Of a DNA stretch of 64,000 nt, positions 37,501 through 46,532 are shown piece by piece. The stretch is taken from positions 777,662-841,661 of the forward strand of contig NZ_FOAF01000001.1 of the NCBI RefSeq assembly GCF_900109575.1, in the 5' to 3' direction. Under the pieces are notes generated by a model. The model was not told the DNA's origin and searched no databases. It saw nothing but the letters and a program-made list of their open reading frames with translations. The stretch comes from Olivibacter domesticus (GTDB lineage Bacteria > Bacteroidota > Bacteroidia > Sphingobacteriales > Sphingobacteriaceae). The position numbers and the translations under genes were made by a program. How positions within the stretch are numbered: the stretch's first letter is position 1; each line of letters begins with the position of its first letter.

Positions 37501-37754
37501 TTGAGTAGATCCTGGCTATCCGATTCAACCGGTAAAATTTTAAACCACCAGTCCATTACCCGATCTGACTTGGAAAAGAAACGATGCCCGCCAATGTCGA
37601 TACGGTTACCTTTATAATTGACAGTTTTTGATATCCCGCCAATATCACCGCTCTTCTCCAATATAATGGGGGTAACATCCGTTCTTTTTAATAATTCATA
37701 TGCTGCGGTAAGACCGGCGGGACCGGCCCCAATAATGATGGCTGTTTTCTTCAT
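34563..37754 (-). CDS. FAD-dependent oxidoreductase fused to a GT-C-like membrane glycosyltransferase
   Basis: The 1063-residue protein begins with a Rossmann FAD motif ([19 protein letters not shown]) and the flavin-amine-oxidase/UDP-galactopyranose-mutase-type region ([20 protein letters not shown], then [13 protein letters not shown]) to about residue 545. After a short linker come about 10 transmembrane helices with a GT-C-like first loop ([15 protein letters not shown]) resembling PMT/ArnT-type enzymes that use lipid-linked sugars. Each half is known as a separate protein; the fusion is unusual. It is 38 bp downstream of the lanthionine synthetase and 14 bp upstream of the TlpA-like gene. 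It may add or modify a sugar. Confidence 0.85.
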   Translation of the reverse strand: MKKTAIIIGAGPAGLTAAYELLKRTDVTPIILEKSGDIGGISKTVNYKGNRIDIGGHRFFSKSDRVMDWWFKILPVESDSQDLLNISYQNKSRNIITGSIKSDERAGEDNDKVMLVRQRLSRIYFLRKFFTYPIQLSIDTLTKLGFWTTILIMFSYLKAQLFPRKPESNLEDFMVNRFGKVLYMLFFRDYTEKVWGIPCHEISAEWGAQRIKGVSISKAIQHAIQTATKRKNKTKGDITQKDTETSLIEQFLYPKFGPGQLWEEVARQVEAMGGKIMMHHDVKRIYTSDSGDQVTAIAAINNITGETSYLEGDYFFSTMPVQELIGGLDGTIPEDVKEVAAGLQYRDFITVGILLKKLSFQDKKTGEWKALELKDTWIYIQEKDVKVGRLQLFNNWSPYMVKDPDTVWVGMEFFCNSNDSFWNMKDEDIRALAINELVKIGLAAEANVMDSTVLRMEKTYPAYFGTYNRFDVIRNFIDSFKNLFLVGRNGMHKYNNSDHSMLTAMVAVDNIIAGSIAKENIWAINTEQDYHEEKSESGAKGSVFTPEPTILNEEKLSLKDYIFRNPSYTWFLRVGILGIILQFVIFKFLYPFASFINGDSYVYLETAYHNFDINTYPIGYSKFLRLFSVFTKSDTLLVGFQYFLLQASSLAFVFSLFYFFKPARLTKILLFSVTLFNPVLLYLANYVSSDSFFLSLSLIWFTQLIWILYRPSAKLIVLNAVVLFLAFTVRYNALYYPVIGALVILLSRQRLMLKLAGFGLGIIMISAFVQFTSNKYLEVSGKKQFSPFTGWQMANNAMYAYRYVDSVNVKPVPKRFRQLDEMVRTYFDTTRDTRKHPQELMVASTVYMWDAISPLQKYKAIRFKKDSLAGEVKKWSTVAPLYAKYGAYIIQEYPGVFVKYYIIPNALKYYAPPVEFLEKYNTGVDSVHQIAQVFFGYKTNKIKSHFKDSKVSILNYYPILAGAVNVIFLFGFISFVILKGYQHRPALWKVILLTMALWFVNFGFSVFASPIALRFQLFPIICLLSINFLIIDHMIKEAKKSEGSSTINDLESSFIDLKKLNVQ

Positions 37755-37792
37755 AACAGACTACTTTTGAGGGAAAGGAATTATTTTAATTT

Positions 37793-40396
37793 TCAAGAAT
37801 CACCCAACACGGGAAATGATAGTTTATCTGGTTTAAGCCACCTGGCTAGAAAATAAGTTATGCCTATATTTCCAGTCATAAAATCCGGTGTTGCTCTGAA
37901 ATGATCCGTTAGCCAGTAATATGTATTTTCTTCCGATTTTTTCCTCAGATGATAAAGGGAACCTGCAATCCAATCTGCCCTTGTCTTCCATTCTTCACTT
38001 TCCAGAACTTGGTAGGCCTCTAAATATACCTCACCTAATCCGGCAATACCCGACGCCTGACTTGTGTTCCGATATATGACCTCCGATTTATGACTTTTCA
38101 GGGCGCTCTCACAAATCTGTCTGTAAACCGGCTTTCTGAAAATCTGGTATGCCTTTAAAAAGGTCAGTGCGATTCCGGCAATACCGTTATTAAACCAGGG
38201 ATCAACCTCTTTTCTTTTTGAATCGGTATACCAGAAAATACTTTGGCCCCTTTTGCCCGACTGCCTTTGGAGCCATTCCAGCCCACGTGTGGCCGCTGTC
38301 AACGCTTTCTCTTCTGCATAAAATCTGCCGAAGCAAAGAAGGAAATAGACGATTCCACTTACACCGGTTACAATTCCGGTCTCTATTCTTCTATCGACTG
38401 CTGTTTCCCAGCTTCCATCCCTGGACTGATGGGTTAACAGCTGGTCCACGATATTACCAAGTTGCTGTTTTAAAAAATTTGACGGTAGAAAACTTGTACA
38501 TTGTAACAACCCGATACCTGCGCCGGCAATTCCCGCAGAAAGGTTTAAATTCTTTGAACTTTCATGAAAACATGCTTCCATCAGGGCTAGGTTTCCATCG
38601 TTCTTTTCAAAATATCCGCAGGATATTCCTGATGCAAGCAAGACCCCTAGCCCACCCTTGCCGTTATACAGACCGGGAGACATCTCCTGCAACCTGCCAA
38701 AACCTTCCCGCTGCAAATATTCCAAGTTTGCACCTGCACGTTGCTTTAAAATCTCCGAACATTGGTAGCCTGCTTCCTTTAGTCGGAACAATCCATAAAA
38801 TACTCCCGCCGTACCATTGTACAAGTCTGGTAGGTGCCCATATAATGCATTTTGTTCGCTGACCTTGGAAAACCACAACCCATGTTTATCGGTTAGGTGG
38901 ATGCTCGATAGTGAGGCAATGGTCAAATCAACGAGAGAATTTGCTTCCTTACGATTGAGGACCTGACTTTCAGAGATTATTTCAGGTCTGGTTTTATCGT
39001 GAGTATGCTCCTGTATATTTTTCAACCTCTCCTGTACCGTTTCCAGCTCCGGGCGAAGCGCTGGATCAGATTTCATACAGGCACTGATTAAATCTGCTAT
39101 ATCCCGGTCTTTAATAAAGTGATACAAGCTATCGCATAAATCCTTGCCGGAAGACGCCTCGAAATCCTTTGGTAACAGTCCTGTGAAAATCACAATCATC
39201 AGCCCCCCTAGGCCGTAAATATCCTCCTTGATCGTAGGCTTGGAACATTTTTGCTGCTCAGGGGACATATATCCCATCGTTCCTAATGAAAAAGGAGGAT
39301 AGGGCTCATTAGTTATAAGAGAGTAACACAGCTCAAGGTCAATCATCTTTACGGTGCCGTTCTTTAGGATTAGAAAATTGGATGCTGTTATATCCCTATG
39401 AACTATATTATAACTGTGTAGAACAGAGATGATACGTATGATCTTCATGAGATAATCGGTGAGCAACCTGCGAGTTTCAGCGTTCAGACCTGTCCAGTTG
39501 GAACCATCGTAGATTATTTGCACTTTGTCTTCCAGTGCAACACTATCAATAAATTCCATAACGAAATAGGCATCGCCTTCGTCGTAAAAAAAATCTATAA
39601 TATTGGGCAGCGGAAGGAACGATCCTAATTCCTGGTGCAGCTTCAGCTGCCATTTCAACCGGTCCTGTATATCTCTTCCGTGCTCGTCTGAACACATATA
39701 CTGTTTTCCCTCCTTGATTATGCAAGGACTGAAACTAAGCCAAGATTTGACGTATACGGCCCTATATACGTTTCCTCGGAAATCGTCTTTTATCAGGTTT
39801 GCAAATTTGATACGCTTTTTATATAATCGCCTTGCGGAAATATCAGAAATCTTAAGGATAGGGCTAAATGGCCAGGTCAAACCACTGGAGGTATTCAGCA
39901 TACGGGGATTTTTCTTGCAGGTCTCGTAGAGTTTAACGATATAATCTTCCCCATCAATATATTCATGAAAATGTCCGTAGCTTGTGAAGACCGGGCCAGA
40001 TAGCCTAATACCATCGAGTATGGCGGGGCCTTTATAATCGGCCGTAACAGCAATTAGAACGTTAGCCAATTCCAGGGCTTCGTTATCGCCTTTAGGATAT
40101 ATACAGACTACCCTATTTAGGTATTCAGGCCCGTATTTACCATCCAATAGCCCCTCTGCGGCACGCATATCTCTGGCAATCCTAAAATATACTCCGGCCT
40201 TCTTCAGCACAGGAATTATCTTTTCGACTAATGCTGAAACCTGTGTTAGAATAACAGAAACATACAATTTCCAGCCATGGCCGGTCAGCGGCTCACCGAT
40301 TTCTAAGTAAAAACTGTCCAATTTATAATCCAGTCCATTTTCTTTAATGATCTCGGTAAAATCAGCGGTCATCGTGGCAACAACTTCGTTATGCAT
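37793..40396 (-). CDS. Class III-type lanthionine synthetase (LanKC-like): lyase, kinase and zinc-less cyclase
   Basis: The 867-residue protein has the LanKC order. Residues 1-160 resemble the lyase domain (GHGWKLYVSVIL, LNRVVCIYPKGD, GPAILDGIRLSGPVFTSYGHF). Residues 200-460 are a Ser/Thr kinase (HRDITASNF at 333, MIDLE at 351, LGTMGYMSPEQ). Residues 490-855 are a LanC-type alpha/alpha toroid with seven GxxG repeats. The zinc ligands of LanC are replaced: DPWFNNGIAG where WCYG is usual, and NTSQASGIAG where CHG is usual, as in class III enzymes. Such enzymes phosphorylate and eliminate Ser/Thr and form (labionin or lanthionine) rings on a precursor peptide. The likely operon continues with the FAD/GT and TlpA genes. 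Confidence 0.9.
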   Translation of the reverse strand: MHNEVVATMTADFTEIIKENGLDYKLDSFYLEIGEPLTGHGWKLYVSVILTQVSALVEKIIPVLKKAGVYFRIARDMRAAEGLLDGKYGPEYLNRVVCIYPKGDNEALELANVLIAVTADYKGPAILDGIRLSGPVFTSYGHFHEYIDGEDYIVKLYETCKKNPRMLNTSSGLTWPFSPILKISDISARRLYKKRIKFANLIKDDFRGNVYRAVYVKSWLSFSPCIIKEGKQYMCSDEHGRDIQDRLKWQLKLHQELGSFLPLPNIIDFFYDEGDAYFVMEFIDSVALEDKVQIIYDGSNWTGLNAETRRLLTDYLMKIIRIISVLHSYNIVHRDITASNFLILKNGTVKMIDLELCYSLITNEPYPPFSLGTMGYMSPEQQKCSKPTIKEDIYGLGGLMIVIFTGLLPKDFEASSGKDLCDSLYHFIKDRDIADLISACMKSDPALRPELETVQERLKNIQEHTHDKTRPEIISESQVLNRKEANSLVDLTIASLSSIHLTDKHGLWFSKVSEQNALYGHLPDLYNGTAGVFYGLFRLKEAGYQCSEILKQRAGANLEYLQREGFGRLQEMSPGLYNGKGGLGVLLASGISCGYFEKNDGNLALMEACFHESSKNLNLSAGIAGAGIGLLQCTSFLPSNFLKQQLGNIVDQLLTHQSRDGSWETAVDRRIETGIVTGVSGIVYFLLCFGRFYAEEKALTAATRGLEWLQRQSGKRGQSIFWYTDSKRKEVDPWFNNGIAGIALTFLKAYQIFRKPVYRQICESALKSHKSEVIYRNTSQASGIAGLGEVYLEAYQVLESEEWKTRADWIAGSLYHLRKKSEENTYYWLTDHFRATPDFMTGNIGITYFLARWLKPDKLSFPVLGDS

Positions 40397-40946
40397 GATA
40401 GTCGTTTAAATGATTGTTTATTTTCCTGAAGATTATCAAAAGGTAATTCCTATGGAAAGTGAAAGTTGGGACATGGAACTCCCATCAATAAATGATGGAC
40501 AGATGTGAGCCCATAGAATATGTGGAATTACAAAGTACAATAATCTGGCTGTTAGTGAGAGCTTACGATTTAAACAGTCGTATATCAACCCAGATGGTAA
40601 GTATCCATTGGTTCGATGAGCAGTCACCAATTATTGCTTTAAACTATATTAAAGAAGATTCTATCCGTAAACAAAGGTTACAGTTGACATGGTTCAATGG
40701 CATTATGAGGGTTCGTAATTATCCATTCCGGTCTATCTGGTTAACTGGGAATGACCAATTCTTTGCTATTTAACCGATCGTTGTTAAACCAAAGCTAAAC
40801 TATCTAACTGCAATTTACATGCAGTAATAATTTTTTTTAAAACTTTTAAAAAATTCCTGTTCGAGTCGATATAACCAAGTCCTGCGACTGCAATACTGCA
40901 GCAGGGAAAACATTGAACTTAGAATACCTGAACATATTCCCTCAAA
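40397..40946. other. Divergent intergenic region between LanKC-like gene and TonB receptor
   Basis: The spacer must hold the promoters of both flanking genes; only a near-match TACCTTTTG to the -7 element is seen upstream of the synthetase. A + strand frame at 40492-40773 (93 aa, MMDRCEPIEYVELQST start) and an overlapping - strand frame at 40436-40630 (64 aa, GTG start, ending SSMSQLSLSIGITF) are open. Neither is recognised. The - strand frame lies 39 bp ahead of the synthetase with a Ser-rich tail and one Cys and could be mistaken for a precursor; I do not call it. Confidence 0.35.
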
Positions 40947-43589
40947 ATGAAACTGTTTATCTTACTTATCATTATTACATTATGCACTATTGCTTCTCGC
41001 GCTCAGGGAATTAAAGAGATAATTATTACTGGAACAGTAATCGATAAAGAAACCAAGGAACTGCTACCCAAAACGACCATCACGATACTAAACCTACCCG
41101 ACTCGATTGTCATAGCAACGTTTCAGACAAATAATCAAGGGCAATTTAGTATTACTATAGGAAGTGATAAGGCCCTATTGCTATCATTTCGATACATCGG
41201 CTACCGATCATTAAGCAAGGAACTAAAAACTCAATCTGAAAACAGGAAACAAAACCTTCACATTATTGAGCTTCAAAAAACAGGACTTACTTTATCTGTG
41301 GTTGAAATCAAAAGTCCTATAATCGTTAAAAAAGACACGATAGAATTTGATGCCAGCTATTTCAATACCAGAGATAAAGCAGCGGTAGAAGAATTATTGA
41401 GAAAACTCCCAGGAATCACTGTTGACAGAACAGGCAAGATAATAGCCCAGGGAGAATCGGTTAGAAAAATCCTGATCGATGGAAAGCCATTCTTTCTGGA
41501 TGACCCAAGCCTTGCCACCAAAAACCTAACTGCTGACCTTATTTCAAAAGTGCAGGTAATTGATCAAAAATCAGATGAGTCACAATTTACCGGAATTGAT
41601 GATGGAAAGAGAGAAAAGGTAATCAACCTGACTATCAAAGAGGAAAAAAGAAACAAAATTAACGGAAATATATCTGCCGCTTTAGGCACTGACAATCGCT
41701 TTACCAGCAACGCCAACATCAATCGCTTTGGCAAAGGTGAGCAGATGTCACTTATTGCAAAATCCAACAACACCAACAATTATCCAGACAACAGGACAAG
41801 TGAAAGTCCGCCTGGTTTAAATACCATCTCCAATGCCGGCATAAATTACAACAAGGATATAGGGAACAAAATTTCACTTAATACAAGTTATATAGTCGAT
41901 GAAAACAAGAACACTAACACCATACAAACTTTTAGACAAAACTTTCTGGAGGACGGTACATGGACATATGATCAGTATGCAGAATCTCGCAACAGGACGT
42001 TTGCGAATAGATTCCAGCTGGAAGCCAAATATAAAATTGACTCCATCCAGGAACTTGAATTCGCTACTAACGGATTCCTTAATAGCATCAATAACCGCAG
42101 TACAAATATATCAGAATCCAGGAACCAGCTAGACCAGTTGATAAACAATGGACATCAGAATTATCATACATCTGGCAGAACCTCTAACATATTCTCCTCT
42201 TTTTCTTACCGGCGAAAGTTAAGAAAACCTGGTCGTGCCCTTTCAACCGCAGTCAGTTTTGGCATTACAAATGGAAATAATCATAGCTTCAATAATTCAA
42301 TAAATACCTATCATAAACAGGGCGGTGAAATTACTTCCGATAGTTTAGATCAACGGAATATATTGAAATCAAAAGAAAAGTTCCTGCAATATTCATTTGC
42401 CCTTACTGAATCACTGCTAAAATCCAGTAATCTGAGGTTTTCTTACATTTTTACCCGGTATGACAATTCCCCTTCTAAAGAAACAAGCGACTATAATTAC
42501 CTGGTTAAAGACTATACCAATTCCAACGATAGCCTGAGCAATAACTTTAATAACCTTTCCAGTTTCCATGTATTTGCCTTAAAGGTCAGGACCCAAAAGC
42601 CGAAGTACGATTACGGACTTGGCATAACCTATTTATATAACGGCATGAAAAACGCCAATTATACCAGGAAGACAAAACTCGATAAGGATTATAAGATCCT
42701 TTTCCCTTCAGCTTCCATCAACTTCCCCTTTTCAGGAGGCCGAAACCTGCGTTTTGATTATTCGGTAAATATACAGCAACCCACCATCCAAGAACTTCAA
42801 CCGGTTCCCGACAATGCCAATCCCTTATACATTCTGGAAGGAAATCCCGACCTAAAGCCTGCACGTACAGACAAGCTGAACGCCAGTTATTCTTTAATAA
42901 ACCCACAGACTATGCGCAGTTTATCCTTTAAAATCACTGCGGATCTATATTCCAATAGAATAACTTATTCCAATTACTTCGACTCACTAGGCAGGCAGAT
43001 TAGTCGCCCCCAGAACGTCAACGGCGCTTGGAATATCAACTCAGGGCTAGATCAAAGCTTTCAGATAAAATTCATGAATGCAAAAGTAAGTTCCAGTACT
43101 GCGGTAGGTTACCTTAGAAGTGTGAACTTAATTAACGGCAAAACAGGTTACACCAATAATCTCACTGCAGGCCAAATGTTGGCATTTAATGGAGATGCAG
43201 GCAAAGTTATGACCTTGGGGCTGGACTTGGGCATACAGTTCAATAATCTTACCTACTCTCTGCAGGATGAAAGTAACAGGAATTTTTCATACACTGTTAC
43301 GTTGAACACAACTTTTCACTTACCCTATGGTATATCACTGGATATTTATGGTGATTACAGACAGCTCACTGGGCTCTCAGCAGGTTACAATGCGGATTTT
43401 CTTCTGCTTAACGCGGGTATATCTAAATCTTTACTTAAATCAAAAAAAGCATTGATCAAACTTTCAGGCTATGACCTTCTTGACCAGAATCTAAGCGTTG
43501 TAAGAAGTGTTGGGGAGGGCTACATTGAAGATTTAAGAACTTCTGTCCTTCAGCGTTTTTTTCTGCTGAATTTTACTTATTTTTTCTAA
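40947..43589 (+). CDS. TonB-dependent receptor-like outer-membrane beta-barrel protein
   Basis: The 880-residue protein has a signal peptide (ending SRAQG, about residue 20), a carboxypeptidase-regulatory-like domain (ITGTVIDKETKELLPKTTIT), a plug-type region (VEELLRKLPGITVDRTGKII, VRKILIDGKPFFLDDPSLAT) and a C-terminal barrel of the OMP_b-brl_3 type, with ILEGNPDLKPARTDKLNASY. It has no STN domain and no SusD partner. It probably transports a ligand such as a peptide or metal complex. It is divergent from the LanKC-type gene, so it could handle that cluster's product, but this is only positional. Confidence 0.9.
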   Translation: MKLFILLIIITLCTIASRAQGIKEIIITGTVIDKETKELLPKTTITILNLPDSIVIATFQTNNQGQFSITIGSDKALLLSFRYIGYRSLSKELKTQSENRKQNLHIIELQKTGLTLSVVEIKSPIIVKKDTIEFDASYFNTRDKAAVEELLRKLPGITVDRTGKIIAQGESVRKILIDGKPFFLDDPSLATKNLTADLISKVQVIDQKSDESQFTGIDDGKREKVINLTIKEEKRNKINGNISAALGTDNRFTSNANINRFGKGEQMSLIAKSNNTNNYPDNRTSESPPGLNTISNAGINYNKDIGNKISLNTSYIVDENKNTNTIQTFRQNFLEDGTWTYDQYAESRNRTFANRFQLEAKYKIDSIQELEFATNGFLNSINNRSTNISESRNQLDQLINNGHQNYHTSGRTSNIFSSFSYRRKLRKPGRALSTAVSFGITNGNNHSFNNSINTYHKQGGEITSDSLDQRNILKSKEKFLQYSFALTESLLKSSNLRFSYIFTRYDNSPSKETSDYNYLVKDYTNSNDSLSNNFNNLSSFHVFALKVRTQKPKYDYGLGITYLYNGMKNANYTRKTKLDKDYKILFPSASINFPFSGGRNLRFDYSVNIQQPTIQELQPVPDNANPLYILEGNPDLKPARTDKLNASYSLINPQTMRSLSFKITADLYSNRITYSNYFDSLGRQISRPQNVNGAWNINSGLDQSFQIKFMNAKVSSSTAVGYLRSVNLINGKTGYTNNLTAGQMLAFNGDAGKVMTLGLDLGIQFNNLTYSLQDESNRNFSYTVTLNTTFHLPYGISLDIYGDYRQLTGLSAGYNADFLLLNAGISKSLLKSKKALIKLSGYDLLDQNLSVVRSVGEGYIEDLRTSVLQRFFLLNFTYFF

Positions 43590-43647
43590 CCTAGAACCAT
43601 CGGACTATTGGGCGAAATAAAAGTCATTCTTTTGCATTTCACTACAG

Positions 43648-44082
43648 TTACAGGGGAAACCTTTTTTTATCTTTTAATAGTTCAAACACTGTGGCAATAT
43701 TAACATTCTTTACTTTCTCATTATCCATTAAAATTCCTAATTGCTGATCTTCAAATTGGGATTTAAATTGTCCCGGTGTAATATTTTCTACTCTTTTAAA
43801 TGCCGCGATAAAACCGGATTTATCGGAAAATCCAACCTCGTCAGCTATGTCATCAATACTCCAGGTACCTGATTTTAATAAAAGTTTAGCCTTATCCATA
43901 CAAGCTCTTCTTACAAACGAAGCAAAACTGAGGTGATGTACTTCGCTGAATCCCCTTTTTAAACTACTGATACTCATTCCATGTTTTCTTCCAAAGTACC
44001 TAATCCTACAGTTTTTAATGTGCGGATTTCTGCGGATCTCATCTGCTATTATGGTAAATTTTTCTTGCCTTGAATGTTCCAT
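43648..44082 (-). CDS. AraC-type helix-turn-helix protein (HTH only)
   Basis: The 144-residue protein carries both AraC HTH motifs (GRKHGMSISSLKRGFSEVHH and IDDIADEVGFSDKSGFIAAF, then FKRVENITPGQFKSQ). There is no ligand-binding domain. The preceding gene, 11 bp upstream on the same strand, lacks an HTH and looks like the missing sensor part. It would bind DNA as part of a two-protein regulator. A paralog of the same HTH-only type is at 52059-52508. Confidence 0.85.
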   Translation of the reverse strand: MEHSRQEKFTIIADEIRRNPHIKNCRIRYFGRKHGMSISSLKRGFSEVHHLSFASFVRRACMDKAKLLLKSGTWSIDDIADEVGFSDKSGFIAAFKRVENITPGQFKSQFEDQQLGILMDNEKVKNVNIATVFELLKDKKRFPL

Positions 44083-44093
44083 CTCTCAAAGTT

Positions 44094-45422
44094 TCATCCA
44101 CTTCCGAATTTTCCAGGCATATTCCTAATAACATCCTCAAGCGCTACAAATTCTGCTTTGCCTGATATAATTAGATCCCAAGCTCTGTCAAACGACTTTA
44201 TATCTTCCTTTTCTTCGTCGGCCATTAGTTCTGCATCTTCTGGAGAGACTACAGGTAACTTCACTAATTCCTCTTCTATATTACTTTTCAGTTTCATACG
44301 GGCGTCCGAGAACGTTTTAAATCTCTTTTTGCTTCTGGGCTCCTGAATGTATAAATGTATTACCCGTGTAACACCCTCTTGGAACTGAAATATATTTTCC
44401 CCAGGACTTACGCTGAAAAACCTGGCATTTTCCGCCCGAACCTTTATTTCAACACCTGGACGCACACCTACAACAAAATCGTTTATCAACGCTGTCATAA
44501 ATGCGTAATGAATGCTATTTGGAATAATATGGATAGAGCAGGACCTTTCCAGCCTTGAAACAAAATTCCATACAGGCTTTTCTCCTGACCAGGTGGTCTG
44601 CAGCAGCAAACAGCCTAAAGCACCTTTCAATAGAATGGAGTTGCACCCTACTACCGCACCTGCTTGAATTATCGGTTCTGAAAGATATTTCAACCATTGT
44701 AGGTTAAACTGGAAACCAACTGTTTTTTCTTCAAAAGCTCTCCCCTCTTCCTGATTCCGGATGGCGAGCGCAAAAAGATGAACCACTTCATATTTGAAAG
44801 GACTATTGTCATCCATACTGCCCTGCAGCGTGTATTGATATAAAGAGTTTACGATTTGATGTATTTCATTACTTATACTTCCAGAGAAAGGGCTTCTCCC
44901 ATCCATTTTTGATATGATCTGCTTCCGGTGTATTGACCAATAGTTGTACAGATATGGTTTTAACAGGTCCATAGCTGCTGAAGCAATATAAAGCTCTACA
45001 ACAGTGTAATTACCTCTTGTAAATTTTATCTTCTCGCCATTGGTTTTCATGGCTACAACATGGTATTGCCCCTGTTCTAATTCAATGGTTCGTTTGGAGG
45101 ATACATGGTAACGGTTGCTACCTTGGTATTGCACACGAAAGCAAACGGCTAATCTGTTCAATTTATATAGCAGCGTGACTTGCTCAGCCTCGATACTGTA
45201 CGAACAAAAGCGCACTAAAACCCCATCTTTAGTAAGAACCTCTAGGCTGCTCATGTTCCATCCATCACCTTTTATTTCCTTTGAGATAATAAGCGGTTTC
45301 CCGCAAGTAAGTTCCTGGGGAAGAACGATGTCAAAATGGTGAGGGACCACATTTTGATCTGCAACAGTAACGTGCAATAACATTTTATCCCGGTCAGTAT
45401 AATAATGATCCATAGGACACAT
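44094..45422 (-). CDS. Hypothetical protein, possible sensor half of a split AraC regulator
   Basis: The 442-residue protein has no signal peptide or membrane helix. It seems to contain two related segments: LEQGQYHVVAMKTNGEKIKF with TRGNYTVVELYIAS, and SPGENIFQFQEGVTRVIHLY. Both have the look of the beta-rich ligand-binding part of Bacteroidota AraC proteins. An acidic tail (SPEDAELMADEEKEDIKSFD) follows. It ends 11 bp before the AraC HTH gene, so they form an operon. The start may be Met1, Met4 or Met14. The family is not recognised with certainty. Confidence 0.65.
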   Translation of the reverse strand: MCPMDHYYTDRDKMLLHVTVADQNVVPHHFDIVLPQELTCGKPLIISKEIKGDGWNMSSLEVLTKDGVLVRFCSYSIEAEQVTLLYKLNRLAVCFRVQYQGSNRYHVSSKRTIELEQGQYHVVAMKTNGEKIKFTRGNYTVVELYIASAAMDLLKPYLYNYWSIHRKQIISKMDGRSPFSGSISNEIHQIVNSLYQYTLQGSMDDNSPFKYEVVHLFALAIRNQEEGRAFEEKTVGFQFNLQWLKYLSEPIIQAGAVVGCNSILLKGALGCLLLQTTWSGEKPVWNFVSRLERSCSIHIIPNSIHYAFMTALINDFVVGVRPGVEIKVRAENARFFSVSPGENIFQFQEGVTRVIHLYIQEPRSKKRFKTFSDARMKLKSNIEEELVKLPVVSPEDAELMADEEKEDIKSFDRAWDLIISGKAEFVALEDVIRNMPGKFGSG

Positions 45423-45612
45423 TTCAAGGGAATTACAAATTTGTGTCTTAATAAAGTTAAGAGATTTGGGTGCTATACCTTCGCAGTAATTTAACTAATA
45501 TGGATAAATTGAGGTAGATATCTGAATGACTCGAAGTATGCTCCTCCTAGAGGATATGTGTAGGTATTACTATTAGCAAAAAATCACATTCTTCCCTCAG
45601 CCACTTAATTTG

Positions 45613-46068
45613 CTAGTGCTTCGACTCTGCGCTCTGTTGGAATAATGGGCTGTGTGTCATCCATCTTCGCATCCGTACAAGTTGTAACCTCGTATTTAGG
45701 GGGTTACTTTCTTCTCGCATGCTTATGAAATAAAGAAGATATCGCGCGAACCAGCGATCAAACGTCGATACATCTCTACCGGTAAAAACAGCAGCAAGTT
45801 TTTTACGCCCATCTCCGCTGTAACTATAAAGATCTGCAATTCCTATAGAATGTTTATCAGCAAAATGGGGTAAATACTTCAAATAGTTTGGTGAAATGCA
45901 ATCTTGAAGTCTCAACGTGTTTCCACCATTCCTATTCCTGCTTATCCTCCAATTACGATCTGCAGCATATTCATAGAACATGGTGAAAATAAAAACTGAA
46001 ATAGGAAACCAAACACTCATTTCGCTAAACCTCCTTTTTAAGTCTTGTAGATAAGCTTTTCTGAACAT
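45613..46068 (-). CDS. Hypothetical protein
   Basis: The 151-residue basic protein has one possible hydrophobic segment near residues 19-31 (VWFPISVFIFTMF), then a polar region (SYSGDGRKKLAAVFTGRDVS, FDRWFARYLLYF). No family is recognised. It lies alone on the - strand between the split AraC pair and a + strand gene. The long open frame is the main support. Confidence 0.4.
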   Translation of the reverse strand: MFRKAYLQDLKRRFSEMSVWFPISVFIFTMFYEYAADRNWRISRNRNGGNTLRLQDCISPNYLKYLPHFADKHSIGIADLYSYSGDGRKKLAAVFTGRDVSTFDRWFARYLLYFISMREESNPLNTRLQLVRMRRWMTHSPLFQQSAESKH

Positions 46069-46532
46069 AATAGTAAAGATTCAGTCATTAGTCTGTCAAC
46101 AGGAACCTTTCAAACAATAAAATTCAGTTTAATAGATAAACAATCCAATGAATAGTAAGCCCGCCTTACACAGGGATCGGCATCAACCCCCGTAAAAAGG
46201 TAAGCCTCTCCCCGTGCGCTCTTAGACGGACGTTAAAATTATTATCATTGAGATGCCACCATTAGCTATAAAACGTGTAAAAATGAAAAGTGTACTATAA
46301 TCCTAAAATATATTTGTTTTTTTAATGATTAGACAATGACAGGGAATCATTCAGCTAGTCAGTATGAATTTAGATGCTACTTTTGTTAACCCAAATCGGA
46401 CTTTAATACCATACAATAAGAAATTTGCAAAATCGAAAAAATAGCTTTATTTCGCAACGCGTTACGTCCTATCAACCTATTTATTTTAAAATTCTTTTAT
46501 TCCAACGTATTTGTGTTTCTAAATTTTCTACT
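46069..46532. other. Intergenic region with a repeat copy and a promoter-like site
   Basis: The region contains repeat copy 1 at about 46159-46236 (listed separately) and TACTTTTG at 46378-46385, which matches the TAnnTTTG element but lacks a clear TTG partner. If used, it would leave a leader of about 140 bases before the gene at 46533. Confidence 0.4.
46159..46236. repeat. Imperfect ~80-bp intergenic repeat, copy 1
   Basis: The segment shares GCCGCCT-ACACA-GGATC near its start and CTCCC-GTG ... TAGACGG-GTTAA near its end with the copy at 50272-50350. CACAGGGA and CCCCGTG are nearly complementary, so the element can fold on itself. The nature is unknown: it could be a mobile short repeat or a structured RNA. 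Confidence 0.45.

Noticed and set aside
40436-40630. A 64-residue - strand frame 39 bp before the lanthionine synthetase, ending in a Ser-rich tail with one Cys
   Set aside because: It starts with GTG, overlaps another open frame, has no leader-like features and its only Cys precedes most Ser residues, so it is a weak precursor candidate.
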